From Cellvibrio sp. PSBB006 (GTDB taxonomy: Bacteria; Pseudomonadota; Gammaproteobacteria; Pseudomonadales; Cellvibrionaceae): 64,000 nt of DNA. Numbering within the stretch: the first letter of the stretch is position 1; every line of letters starts with the position of its first letter. Location of the stretch: NCBI RefSeq assembly GCF_002162135.1, contig NZ_CP021382.1, positions 2,850,001 to 2,914,000 on the forward strand. The letters run 5' to 3'. The position numbers were made by a program, and so were the translations under genes. The notes below the pieces were generated by a model. That model did not search any database, was not told where the DNA came from, and worked only from the letters and a program-made list of their open reading frames with translations. Positions 46,724-56,368 of the stretch are shown here, piece by piece.

Positions 46724-47548
46724 ATGAAAACCTTAATTGTTTATGTTCATTTGATAGCAGCCTGCGTTGCCGTGGGCATTTTGTTAATGCAGGACCTGGT
46801 GTTAGCCAAGACCGGCGGCAAGCCCATGTCGGTATACAGCATCAAGGAATTGAAACGCGCGGCGGGCATTATTTCCATCGCGCTCAGTGTGCTTTGGGTG
46901 TCGGGATTGACGCTGGTATTGATCGGTTACCTTGATAATCCGGAGTACCTGACGAACCAGAAGATCTGGGCCAAGTTCACCGTGGTCGTTGTGCTGACCA
47001 TCAACGGAGTGGTGCTGCATCATTTCAGTTTTCCGCGTGTTGCCTCCAGCGGCGGTGTGTTGGGACTGGGCCGCATCGAAAAAACCCTTGTGATACTCAC
47101 CGGTTGTGTTTCCACCGTTTCCTGGTTGTTTGCCTGCTATCTGGGCATTGCACGCGGCTGGAATTACACCCTCGAATACAGCTTCATCATGTTTATTTAT
47201 CTCGGCCTGATCGGCACGGCCTGCATCTTTGGCTCTACTGTTTTCTCAAGCCGCGGAATCCTGGACTTAAACAATGTTGAAAAACTGCTGGTTGTGTTTT
47301 GCGGTTCCATCTCTGCGTTCGCCTGGCTGTTCGCCTGCTACCTCGGCATCGCCCACCCCTGGAATCCGGCGGAAGCATCCCGCACCGTGATGTACATGAA
47401 TATCGGCTTACTCGCCACCGCCTGTGTGGTGGGTTGCTTCATTATGCGTTCGCTCTTCGCGACAAAAAAACATGACGCGCACGCGGACGATGAGCAGCCG
47501 ATGCTTTCGGAATCCATTTCCCTTGCCAATAGCGTTTCCAAAACATGA
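46724..47548 (+). CDS. Multi-span membrane protein with internal duplication
   Basis: 274 residues with about 8 hydrophobic helices. Two stretches of about 62 residues repeat: IEKTLVILTGCVSTVSWLFA with CYLGIARGWN, and VEKLLVVFCGSISAFAWLFA with CYLGIAHPWN. Several His (YVHLIAA, VVLHHFSFPRV) could bind a cofactor such as haem, but no family signature is certain. It precedes the CBM2-YceI genes and may connect the membrane quinone pool to them; this is inference. Confidence 0.6.
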   Translation: MKTLIVYVHLIAACVAVGILLMQDLVLAKTGGKPMSVYSIKELKRAAGIISIALSVLWVSGLTLVLIGYLDNPEYLTNQKIWAKFTVVVVLTINGVVLHHFSFPRVASSGGVLGLGRIEKTLVILTGCVSTVSWLFACYLGIARGWNYTLEYSFIMFIYLGLIGTACIFGSTVFSSRGILDLNNVEKLLVVFCGSISAFAWLFACYLGIAHPWNPAEASRTVMYMNIGLLATACVVGCFIMRSLFATKKHDAHADDEQPMLSESISLANSVSKT

Positions 47549-47569
47549 GTTAACCATTTTTTTAAACCG

Positions 47570-47598
47570 CTCGAATCGATGCAGTTTCGAGTCTTTTT
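47570..47598 (+). terminator. Weak terminator-like hairpin
   Basis: Six-base stem CTCGAA / TTCGAG with a 10-base loop, then a short T-run. If active it would partly separate the membrane gene from the cluster. Confidence 0.4.
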
Positions 47599-47660
47599 AC
47601 CCTTCGACTAACCTGTGGCGCGTAGTGGAAATAATGACCGCAGGCTGTTGTTGGACCGTT

Positions 47661-47676
47661 GCCGAGCTTGCTCGGC
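47661..47676 (+). promoter_or_regulatory. Hairpin next to ribosome site of CBM2-YceI gene
   Basis: GCCGAG-CTTG-CTCGGC, a compact six-base stem ending about 9 bases before AAGAGGAAG, the ribosome site. Might influence translation or be the 3' end of an earlier message. Confidence 0.35.
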
Positions 47677-47698
47677 ATTCACTTAAGAGGAAGACAAG

Positions 47699-49618
47699 AT
47701 GAGTAGAATTACAGCCTCTGCGATTACCCCGCGCCGAAGGGGAAGGCTGGCCCGGTCTTTGTACCTGCTAGGACTTTCCCTGGCTAGCGCGGCCTTCTCG
47801 ACCCAAGTTTATGCTGCTTGCCAGTATGTCGTGACTAACCAATGGAGCACCGGCTTCACTGCTGCAATCAGAATTACCAATACCGGTACCAGTGCAATTA
47901 ACGGCTGGAGCGTGAATTGGCAATACAGCGGTGACAACCGCTTGACCAGTAACTGGAATGCCAACTACACCGGTACTAATCCCTATTCCGCGTCCAATTT
48001 AAACTGGAATGCCAACATTCAACCGAATCAAACGGTTGAGATTGGTTTCCAGGGAAGCAAAGGCGCAGCAGCGGCGGAAGTTCCTACAGTGACCGGTAGT
48101 GCGTGTGGCGGCAGCACCTCTTCTGCGGCCAGCTCATCTGCACCGGCAAGTTCATCCGCGCCGGCCAGCTCTGCACCCTCTTCAACGGCAAGCAGTTCAT
48201 CTGTTCCCAACGGCAACGGCGTTTTCTTCAGTGAAGGCTTTGAAAACGGTACTGTCGGTGCCGGCCCGAGCGGTTGGAGTACCTTTATTGGTTGGATATT
48301 TAACGGCAATAACAACAACCAAAGTTCAGGCAACTATGCACTGATCGATAACAGCAAATCTTACAACGGGAGCAATTCCATTCACTTCCGCGGCGGTCAA
48401 AATCCGGCGCAAATTGTTCGCGCGTTGCCTGCTGGTACACAACGTTTGCACATGCGTGCTTATGTCAACCTCAGCAAAGTATTGGGTAATGATCCCGGCG
48501 ATAACCATGAACACATTATGGGAATCAAAAGAACCCAGAATGCCGATGACGAAATTCGCGTGGGCCAAATTAAAGGTGTGCTAGGCACCAACCACGTACC
48601 CAGCGATAACATCGCGCCGAAAATGTCGCAATGGAATAGCGGCCCGCAATTATCTCCCAATGTGTGGTACTGCGTAGAAACAGCTTATTACGCTGACACC
48701 GCTTACGACGAGTTGCGCATGTGGGTGAATGGCAGCCTGGTCCATTCAGTTACGTCTGCCAACGATTGGAATAACGGAACCCTGCCAGCCAATTGGCTGA
48801 GCGATAAATTTAACTACGCGATGTTCGGTTTCCACAGTTTCAGTGGCAATACTGCTGATGTCTGGATGGACGATATCGTGTTGTCTACCGAGCCCATTGG
48901 TTGCGGTACAACACTCCCCACCAGTTCCAGCAGCGCAAGTTCTGTTGCATCCAGTGTTGTTCCATCATCCAGTTCAGTGGCTTCTTCTGTTGTTTCTTCC
49001 GTTGCATCAAGTGTTGCTTCCAGCATTGCCGTGAGCTCATCGAGTGCAGCAAACAGCAGCGTGGCAAGCTCTGCAAATTCCTCGACCAACACCAATGCGG
49101 CCTGGGACCTGGATACCGAAGCGTCTTACCTGAACTTCGTAACCACCAAAAATACCCATAACGTAGAAGTGCATAGCTTCGGCTCACTGAGTGGCTTTAT
49201 CAGCACTGGTGGTGTAGCTACGGTGACCATTGAACTGGACAGCGTCAACACCGGTATTGACATACGCAACCAGCGGATGCGCGACCTGTTGTTTGAAACA
49301 GCCAGTTACCCCACAGCAACAATCACGGTTGACGTACCAGCCACCTTGCTGAGCTCCCTGTCTGCCGGACAAACCACGCAAACAGACATCAGTGCCAGCG
49401 TTAATCTGCACGGCGTAAGCACAACCGTTACGACACGCGTGTCGGTACAGCGTCTGTCGAACTCGCGTGTTCTGGTGCAAAGCATGGCGCCGGTGCTACC
49501 GCGCGCGGCAGATTTCGATCTGACCGACGGTGTGGAAGCCTTGCGTTCCATTGCCAACCTGACATCTATCAGCGCGGCAGTACCTGTGGACTTCGCGCTT
49601 GTATTTGATGCGCGCTAA
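47699..49618 (+). CDS. Secreted CBM2 - lectin-like - YceI protein
   Basis: 639 residues. Signal peptide to about 40 (VYAACQY); CBM2 about 41-138 ([20 protein letters not shown]); Ser/Ala linker; a concanavalin-like beta-sandwich about 171-402 ([18 protein letters not shown], then [15 protein letters not shown]); Ser/Val linker; YceI-like domain about 466-639 ([57 protein letters not shown]). YceI folds bind polyisoprenoids such as quinones. Related CBM2/YceI proteins of Cellvibrio and Saccharophagus (Cbp2D/Cbp2E) are linked to oxidative cellulose degradation. No haem motif here. The next gene begins 22 bases after the stop. Confidence 0.85.
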   Translation: MSRITASAITPRRRGRLARSLYLLGLSLASAAFSTQVYAACQYVVTNQWSTGFTAAIRITNTGTSAINGWSVNWQYSGDNRLTSNWNANYTGTNPYSASNLNWNANIQPNQTVEIGFQGSKGAAAAEVPTVTGSACGGSTSSAASSSAPASSSAPASSAPSSTASSSSVPNGNGVFFSEGFENGTVGAGPSGWSTFIGWIFNGNNNNQSSGNYALIDNSKSYNGSNSIHFRGGQNPAQIVRALPAGTQRLHMRAYVNLSKVLGNDPGDNHEHIMGIKRTQNADDEIRVGQIKGVLGTNHVPSDNIAPKMSQWNSGPQLSPNVWYCVETAYYADTAYDELRMWVNGSLVHSVTSANDWNNGTLPANWLSDKFNYAMFGFHSFSGNTADVWMDDIVLSTEPIGCGTTLPTSSSSASSVASSVVPSSSSVASSVVSSVASSVASSIAVSSSSAANSSVASSANSSTNTNAAWDLDTEASYLNFVTTKNTHNVEVHSFGSLSGFISTGGVATVTIELDSVNTGIDIRNQRMRDLLFETASYPTATITVDVPATLLSSLSAGQTTQTDISASVNLHGVSTTVTTRVSVQRLSNSRVLVQSMAPVLPRAADFDLTDGVEALRSIANLTSISAAVPVDFALVFDAR

Positions 49619-49640
49619 TTGGAGGCTAAAGAGAACTATC

Positions 49641-52600
49641 ATGAAAAAATTACTTAAACTCTCGATGCTCTCCCCACTTGGCTTGGCCCTTGGCCTGGCT
49701 GCTTCCGGCAGTGCTGTTGCACAAAGTGTTTGTACACCTACCTACACCACAGTGAACAACTGGGGAAGCGGTGCACAAATTGCCTTGTCAGTAACCAACA
49801 ATGGCCCGGCTGTGGATGGTTGGGAAGTGTGCTGGACCTTTAACGGCGGTGAAACCATTGCCAATTTGTGGAATGGTAATGTCACCACAACCGGCAGCAA
49901 TGTATGCGTCACAGATGCAGGCTACAACGCCAATGTCGCCGCCAACGGTTCTGCAAGTTTCGGATTTAATATCAACAATCCGAGCACACAAGCGCCGACG
50001 AACTTCACTTTCAACGGTGCAAGTTGCGGTGGTAACAATACATCCAGCAGCGTAGCTTCAAGCAGTGTCAGCAGCGTGGCTTCCAGCAACGCAAGCAGCA
50101 GTGCTCCGGCAACAGCGGCACGCTGGTTACTGGACACCACCAAATCCAGCTTCCATTTTGTGACGGTAAAAAACATCAGCAATGCGGAAGCCCATACCTT
50201 TACGCAAATGCAGGGAACGGTAGCGAATACCGGAAGTGCAACACTGACTATTCCTCTGGCCAGCGTCTCCACCGGTTTTGATATTCGCAACACGCGGATG
50301 CAAAACCTGTTGTTTGAATCAAGTTATCTGCCCAGCCTGCACTTCACCACGCAATTGAATCTCAGCACCCTGGATTCAATGGCCGTAGGTGATATTGCAA
50401 CGCAAACCTTGAGCGGTAATTTGGTACTGCATGCGGTGAGCAAAGCCATCACCTTCGATGCCACCATCGTCAAGCACAGCAGCACCAGCATCAGCGTGTC
50501 ACCACGGAAACCCATCGTGGTGAACAGTGTTGATTTTGAGATGAATGCTGGCGTGGAAGCCTTGCGTGTCATTGCCAACTTGACTGCAATCGGTGAAAAA
50601 ACACCGGTGTACTTCAAGATGTTCCTGACCCGCGACAACCCCACCAACATTGCTGCAATCACATTGCCCAGCGCACCGGCAACACCGGTTGGTCTGACGG
50701 GCAATATCAGCCAGGGTAGTGGCGATACTTCACTGGTCTGGTCGGATATCAGCAGCAACGAAACCGGCTTCCTGATTCGCCGTAAAGGTGCGGATGGCCG
50801 CTGGACGACGCAAAGCAATTTGCCGGCGAATTCGTCGATGTTTGAAGAAAACCTGTTGTCTTCTTTCGGCAGCTACGACTACAAAGTCATTAGCTATCGC
50901 GACAGTATTCCTTCAACAGCCAGTGCACCGGTCACTGTGGTTTATTCCGACACCAACGGCTCCAGTTCCAGCACCGGTAATTCATCCAGTGCAGGCAACT
51001 CGTCCAGCACCGGTAATTCTTCCAGTGCCGGTAACTCATCCAGCGCCGGCAATTCCAGCAGCACCGGTGGTTGGGTTGGTGATGTCACGCGCGGTGAAGG
51101 TTTGTGGACCTCACAAAGCTGTATCGCCTGTCACGGTGTTGATGGCGAGAAGAACGCCGATGGTTCACCGGCTTACGCGCCTTTGAACCCGAACCGTTCT
51201 GTCTATCGTCACAGCCAGGATAACCAGGATCGCACCCTCGGCGAGTTTATCGAGCTGTGGATGCCACAAGGTAATCCGGGCGCGTGTACCGGCCAATGTG
51301 CGGCGGATCTGGAAGCTTACATCCTCACCTGGCGCAGACCGGCTGATGGTATTCCGGATAACCCGGTGTCCAACTTCACCTGTCCGAATACTGGCTCAGC
51401 TTACGGCCAACGTACCCTGCGTCTGTTGACCAAGAAAGAGTACCAACGCTCAGTGCGCGACCTGGTCGGCTACACTCAGGATGTGATTTCACGTCTGCCC
51501 GACGACTTTATCGCCGGTGCCTTCGAGAACAACAACACCCTGATTGTCGACAAGAACCGCTACACCAGTTACATCTCCACCGCTGAACGTATTGCGGAAG
51601 ACGTAGCAACCCGTTGGAACAATGTGTTGTCCTGTTCGCCCAGTGCAAGTTGTGCAACCACACTGGTTGACACACTTGGGCCACGCATCTTCCGTCGCCC
51701 CTTAAGCAGTGATGAGCGCACGGCTTACCTGGCCGTTGCCCAAGGCACAGCAGACGGACGCACAGCCGCAGAAGGTATGGAAATCGCCCTGGCGGCCATG
51801 TTGTCCTCCCCGCAATTCCTGTATCGCTCGGAAGTGGGTGATGCCAGCGGTGGCGTGTACAAGCTGAATGGTTATGAAATGGCAACCTACATCAGCTACA
51901 CCTTCACCGGCACGACGCCCAGCCAATCGCTGATGGCTGCTGCCGGTAATGGTGAACTCAACACGGCTGCCGGTGTACGTCAACACACCGCTGCTCTGCT
52001 GAACTCTACTGACACCAATGCCCTGCTCGGTGACTTCGTCAACCGTTGGTTGGGTACGAATCAGTTGGAGATCAAAGAGAAAGTCGGCGTTACTGACTTC
52101 GCCACGGTTGCGAATGATATGAAGAGAGAGCTGGGCAAAAACTTTGCACATGCCATGTTGGATAGCAGCTCAACCTTCGCATCGCTCTACAACCCGAGCT
52201 ACACCCACGTTAACCAGCGTCTGGCCAACCTTTACGGTATGTCTTACTCCGGTAATGGTGCGGATGCTGACGGCTTTGTCAGAGCGAGCACGGGTGAGCG
52301 CGGCGGTATCCTGATCTCCGGTGCCTTCCTCTCACGTTACGCCACCGATCAGGACGCCAACCTGGTAACCCGTGCTGTGGCCGTGCGTCGCCGTATGATG
52401 TGTCAGGACATTCCTGAGCCACCCTCAGGTGTGAGCCTTGACCGCGAAGCCCTGGCCCAGCGTGACAAAGAGTTCTTTGAAGACCCGCACACCACACAAC
52501 GTATGATCTTCGACCGTATTACCTCCGGTACCAGTTGTTCCAACTGTCACGGCGAAATCATCAACCCGCTGGGCGGCTCCATGGAGAACTACGATGCACT

Positions 52601-53024
52601 CGGTCGCGTTCGCGCTACTGACCTGAAAGGCAACGAAATCAATGCGGTGGGTACGTTCTTCTCGCCCTTCCCGCAGTTGCAGTTCCTCAACGATCCGGAT
52701 CGCGTGCTTCACGAACCCGCTATTACGTTTGACGGCGGTAAAGATCTCGCACGCACCATTGTTGAAGACCCGATGGTCGCCGGTCTTGCGCAAAGCTGTC
52801 TGGCAACGCAATTCGTAAGCTACAGCTCAGGTATCCATTCGATCTTCCTGATTGATTCAACAAGGGATGTCGGTTATCCACGCATCAGCAAAGCGGAAGA
52901 AAACGCTTACCGTTGCGATATCAATAACCTGACTAACGTACTGACCACCAATGGTCCACGCGCCATGCTCGAAGAAATTCCGGCGCTGGATTCTGTGATG
53001 TACCGGCAGGAGTGGGCGCGCTAA
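49641..53024 (+). CDS. Secreted CBM2 - YceI - FN3-like - cytochrome c protein (DUF1592/DUF1588)
   Basis: 1127 residues. Start at 49641 (signal peptide ends AVAQS, about 28) rather than an upstream frame overlapping the preceding gene. CBM2 about 29-132 (VCTPTYTTVNNWGSGAQIA); YceI about 156-333, sharing DIRNTRM-x-NLLFE with the preceding protein; FN3-like about 338-440; SSSTGN/SSSAGN linker 441-474; cytochrome c with CIACH (Cys494); then DUF1587 (LTKKEYQRSVRDLVG), DUF1595, DUF1592, DUF1588 with a second haem site CSNCH (966-970) and DUF1585. These DUFs form a planctomycete-type c-type cytochrome set. Likely a cellulose- or chitin-bound electron carrier fed by quinol, perhaps for LPMO activation. 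Confidence 0.85.
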   Translation: MKKLLKLSMLSPLGLALGLAASGSAVAQSVCTPTYTTVNNWGSGAQIALSVTNNGPAVDGWEVCWTFNGGETIANLWNGNVTTTGSNVCVTDAGYNANVAANGSASFGFNINNPSTQAPTNFTFNGASCGGNNTSSSVASSSVSSVASSNASSSAPATAARWLLDTTKSSFHFVTVKNISNAEAHTFTQMQGTVANTGSATLTIPLASVSTGFDIRNTRMQNLLFESSYLPSLHFTTQLNLSTLDSMAVGDIATQTLSGNLVLHAVSKAITFDATIVKHSSTSISVSPRKPIVVNSVDFEMNAGVEALRVIANLTAIGEKTPVYFKMFLTRDNPTNIAAITLPSAPATPVGLTGNISQGSGDTSLVWSDISSNETGFLIRRKGADGRWTTQSNLPANSSMFEENLLSSFGSYDYKVISYRDSIPSTASAPVTVVYSDTNGSSSSTGNSSSAGNSSSTGNSSSAGNSSSAGNSSSTGGWVGDVTRGEGLWTSQSCIACHGVDGEKNADGSPAYAPLNPNRSVYRHSQDNQDRTLGEFIELWMPQGNPGACTGQCAADLEAYILTWRRPADGIPDNPVSNFTCPNTGSAYGQRTLRLLTKKEYQRSVRDLVGYTQDVISRLPDDFIAGAFENNNTLIVDKNRYTSYISTAERIAEDVATRWNNVLSCSPSASCATTLVDTLGPRIFRRPLSSDERTAYLAVAQGTADGRTAAEGMEIALAAMLSSPQFLYRSEVGDASGGVYKLNGYEMATYISYTFTGTTPSQSLMAAAGNGELNTAAGVRQHTAALLNSTDTNALLGDFVNRWLGTNQLEIKEKVGVTDFATVANDMKRELGKNFAHAMLDSSSTFASLYNPSYTHVNQRLANLYGMSYSGNGADADGFVRASTGERGGILISGAFLSRYATDQDANLVTRAVAVRRRMMCQDIPEPPSGVSLDREALAQRDKEFFEDPHTTQRMIFDRITSGTSCSNCHGEIINPLGGSMENYDALGRVRATDLKGNEINAVGTFFSPFPQLQFLNDPDRVLHEPAITFDGGKDLARTIVEDPMVAGLAQSCLATQFVSYSSGIHSIFLIDSTRDVGYPRISKAEENAYRCDINNLTNVLTTNGPRAMLEEIPALDSVMYRQEWAR

Positions 53025-53074
53025 TGCGCGCCCCTTCAACCACATCACCTTGTTAACGAATTGGAGTAAATACC

Positions 53075-54283
53075 ATGCGATATAAAGATTGCTTCGACAA
53101 AGAACGCAGAGATTTCCTCAGGGTTGTCTCGCATGCCGGTATATCGGCAGGATTGATCAGGGCGTCCAGCGTACTGGCCGGTGTGATGCTGGCGCGCACC
53201 GCTGAAGCGCAATCCGGTACACCCACCAAGCACTGCCTGGTGTTCAACGGCGGCGGCTGCCATCCAAACCGGTGGTTCCCATCCGGCGGCACCCTGCCGG
53301 TCCAATCTGCACCGCTGCAAACACATTACAGCCGTATCGCCATGTTGCGCAACGCTTCCTTGAGCGGTGCTGGCCACGGCGTGATGTTCCACCGTTTCAA
53401 CAACGGCAGCTGGGGTGAGGACAGTTTTGATGTAAACCTGGGCCGTACCATCGGTGCAAACTATCCCGTGAAATACCTGAACGTGGGCACCACCGCAGAA
53501 TCCGCGCTGAGCCGCGAGGGTTCCACCGGCAAGCCCATCATCACCAGCCCACAGGCCGCATTGGATGTGCTTTTTGCGGGTGGTAGCGGCGGCGGTAGTG
53601 GCGGCTCAACAGCACCACGCCAATCTGTGGTGGATCTGCACTATGCTGCCGTCAACAGCTTGCGCACCAAACTCGGCCAACATGAAAAGGACAAGCTGGA
53701 CAGTCACTTCACTGCGATTCGTGAAATTGAAGAGGCTATCGACACCAGCGGCGAAAATCCCGGCGGCACTTGCCCGCAACCGGGCAACACTTCCGTTACC
53801 GGTTTTGATGCGACGGCCAAGTTACACGCAGACATCGTTACCCTCGCATTGAGCTGTAACTTGTCGGCTTCTGTGTCCATCGCCTTCGGTACCGACGCGC
53901 ACACCCACTTCCTCGACGTACTGGGTCGCGAGTCGCACCAATCGCATCACAACCAGGGCAACATGCCTGCCGCTTACACGGAAGATATTGTTTACATGCA
54001 GGGTTTGACCAAGTACTTGCTGGATAAAATGGGTGAAAGAGGCTTGTTCAGCTCGACCATTATCACCCAGGTTTCCGACATGGGTGACGCCGACTCACAC
54101 GGCAACAGCAACGTGCCGATGTTAGTCGCCGGCGCTGGCATCAGCGGTGGTCGCGTGCTTGATATTGGCGGCAGAACCCAGTCCGAGTTGTATCAGACTC
54201 TCGGCCTGAAGCTGCGTGCAGATCAAAGCCCTAACGGCGGTTCCTTCCGCAACTGGGCAAGCTCAACCATCTCCGGGTTGTAA
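53075..54283 (+). CDS. Tat-exported DUF1552 protein
   Basis: 402 residues. N-terminal Tat signal with twin Arg in ERRDFLRVVSHAGIS and a hydrophobic stretch ending EAQ. The mature protein (CLVFNGGGCHPNRWFPSGGT, then YAAVNSLRTKLGQHEKDKLD, MGDADSHGNSNVPMLVAGAG) matches DUF1552, a family that almost always accompanies the DUF1592/DUF1588 cytochromes. Tat export implies folding, often with a cofactor, before export. TTGGAG precedes the ATG. Last gene of the cluster; a strong terminator follows. Confidence 0.85.
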   Translation: MRYKDCFDKERRDFLRVVSHAGISAGLIRASSVLAGVMLARTAEAQSGTPTKHCLVFNGGGCHPNRWFPSGGTLPVQSAPLQTHYSRIAMLRNASLSGAGHGVMFHRFNNGSWGEDSFDVNLGRTIGANYPVKYLNVGTTAESALSREGSTGKPIITSPQAALDVLFAGGSGGGSGGSTAPRQSVVDLHYAAVNSLRTKLGQHEKDKLDSHFTAIREIEEAIDTSGENPGGTCPQPGNTSVTGFDATAKLHADIVTLALSCNLSASVSIAFGTDAHTHFLDVLGRESHQSHHNQGNMPAAYTEDIVYMQGLTKYLLDKMGERGLFSSTIITQVSDMGDADSHGNSNVPMLVAGAGISGGRVLDIGGRTQSELYQTLGLKLRADQSPNGGSFRNWASSTISGL

Positions 54284-54338
54284 GAAAAGTGCGGTTGTAT
54301 CGGTAAGGGATAACTGAACAACCGCTATTGCAGATACT

Positions 54339-54370
54339 AAAAAGCCCCTTCAGGAATGAAGGGGCTTTTT
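54339..54370. terminator. Bidirectional terminator between DUF1552 and GH16 genes
   Basis: Fourteen-base stem starting AAAAAGCCCCTTCA and ending TGAAGGGGCTTTTT with a GGAA loop; T-runs on both strands suit the two convergent genes. Confidence 0.95.
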
Positions 54371-54374
54371 AGTT

Positions 54375-56072
54375 TTATTGATACACCCGGATGTAGTCCA
54401 CGTACATGCGTTGGGTGGTGAAGTTGGCATGGTCGGGGTCACCGGGCCAGTTGCCGCCGACGGCGACGTTAAGCAGGAACCAGAAAGGTTGGTCGTAAAC
54501 CCATTGACCATATTGCTGCACCTGGGCGCGGCTCACACTGTAAAAGTTAACACCATCGGCGTACCAGCGAATGCCATTTGCATCCCACTCAACGGCATAG
54601 ATTTTATAAACGGAATCAATACTGGTGCCGTGGTTTAAATGCCCGGTGATGGGTGTATTGCCCGAATAGCCAGGACCATGCAACGCACCTGAAGTAGTGT
54701 TGTTAGTGCCGACGTGCTCCATGATGTCCAGTTCGCCATTGTCCGGCCAAGGGACATTGTTGTTAAAGCTATCCCCCATCATCCAGAACGCCGGCCAGAT
54801 CCCTTGGGCGCGCGGTAGTTTCATACGGGCTTCCATCCGCCCATATTGGAAAGATTTATTGTAGCGGGTAACCATACGTGTGGAGGTGTATCCACACTTA
54901 CCGCCCCACCAGCAGTCGCCACCGGTTTCCTTACGAGCTTCAATGACCAGCACATTGCTGTTGGCTTGCGGGTCAAATTGGATATAGGCATTGTTGCCAT
55001 CGGTGTAGGACTGCAGCTCTTTGTTGCCCCAACCCTCATTGCCATTGCCTGTTTCAAAGCTCCAAATATCTCTATTGATGGTATTAAACTCATCGCTCCA
55101 GGTCACGGTGGGATTGGGGTCAACCGGACCGCTGCCACCGGGGGTGACTTTTACCCAGTTAAGATTCCAACCGCCCGTCGTGGCGTACACACCAAAGCTG
55201 TGGTTACCGGCGGGGATATTCACATCCAGCGAGATGGTTTGCCAGGTTTGCCAGCCACCGGTCGCGGGAACAACCAGCTGACCCAGCGCAACGCTGCCGC
55301 CGTTCAGATCAAAAGACACCACGCCGCCGGTACCGCCACTCGCAACGCGCGCCTCAATTTTATAGTTACCAGCTGTGGCGATATTCATGTTGTTGAATGA
55401 CAGCCACTCGCCGGAATCAATCCAGCCTACGTTAAAGCCTCCACCGGTATCGGTCGTGGCTTCAATGTCTACATCGCCAGTGCGGTGCTGGCCACCGGTA
55501 TTGCCCGGGGTGTTATCACTCGAGTCAGCGTAGTCTTCCGCCTCAAAGTGGTGCCCGGTTACGGGCGGCTGCGCAGGGGTAACTTCAATCCAGTTGAAGT
55601 TCCAGCCACCGGTGGTCGCATACACACCAAGGCTGTGAGTACCCGCCGGAAGTTGAACTTGCTTTTGGACGGTCTGCCAGGTTTGCCAGCCACCGGTTGC
55701 CGGGATATTGATGGTTCCCAGGGGAATAGCACCACCATTCAAATCTACCGAGAGCGTGCCGCCCGAGGCACTGGCTACACGGACGCGGATGTTGTAAGTG
55801 CCCGCAGTCGGCACCGATAAATTCGCATAACTCAGCCATTCAGTGGCCACTATCCAGCCGACATTATGGCCGCCGTTCGTATCCGTCACAGGCTCGATAT
55901 CAACGTTGCCCGTGCGATAGGCGCCACCGGTATTACCAGCGGTAGTATCAAAGGCATTCGTGTAATCTTCGGCCTGGAATACAACGGCCGAAGCGCCGCT
56001 GGTTACACACAGCAAGCTGCCGAACGCTGCTGCACATAACGCTTTTCTGACTTGGGATAATTTTATTTTCAT
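54375..56072 (-). CDS. GH16 laminarinase with two CBM6 domains
   Basis: Endo-beta-1,3-glucanase, 565 residues. Signal peptide to about residue 29 (GASAVV); CBM6 about 30-165 (FQAEDYTNAFDTTAGNTGG, GWNFNWIEV) and CBM6 about 175-310 (FEAEDYADSSDNTPGNTGG, GWNLNWVKV), clearly a tandem duplication; GH16 about 325-565 with catalytic ELDIME (Glu447, Asp449, Glu452) and WPAFWMMGDS before it. CBM6 pairs often bind beta-1,3-glucan. CCAGGAG-like ribosome site upstream. The upstream region has one TCCCACTTT (56238-56246), the 9-mer also found near the TonB receptor. Confidence 0.94.
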   Translation of the reverse strand: MKIKLSQVRKALCAAAFGSLLCVTSGASAVVFQAEDYTNAFDTTAGNTGGAYRTGNVDIEPVTDTNGGHNVGWIVATEWLSYANLSVPTAGTYNIRVRVASASGGTLSVDLNGGAIPLGTINIPATGGWQTWQTVQKQVQLPAGTHSLGVYATTGGWNFNWIEVTPAQPPVTGHHFEAEDYADSSDNTPGNTGGQHRTGDVDIEATTDTGGGFNVGWIDSGEWLSFNNMNIATAGNYKIEARVASGGTGGVVSFDLNGGSVALGQLVVPATGGWQTWQTISLDVNIPAGNHSFGVYATTGGWNLNWVKVTPGGSGPVDPNPTVTWSDEFNTINRDIWSFETGNGNEGWGNKELQSYTDGNNAYIQFDPQANSNVLVIEARKETGGDCWWGGKCGYTSTRMVTRYNKSFQYGRMEARMKLPRAQGIWPAFWMMGDSFNNNVPWPDNGELDIMEHVGTNNTTSGALHGPGYSGNTPITGHLNHGTSIDSVYKIYAVEWDANGIRWYADGVNFYSVSRAQVQQYGQWVYDQPFWFLLNVAVGGNWPGDPDHANFTTQRMYVDYIRVYQ

Positions 56073-56368
56073 TAATTTCTCCAGGAGTTAAAAGTAAACA
56101 GAGAAGGACCGACCTGCACCTGAGAACCCACATCGCGGTCATTAGCGTCAGGAAGACTAAAGGAGTGTTTAACGGTGTGTCTGCCCATTTTCCGCGAAAG
56201 CGTGACATGGCACGTTCGATTAATGGACATAGCACATTCCCACTTTAGGCCGTGAGTTGGACACATGCGCTGGTTCACATTATTTTTTCAGGATTGCTTG
56301 TCACATTTCCTGAAGCTGATTCGTCATGGCTGATGAAACCAAAGCAATTTGAGAGGACGGAAGGCTGG

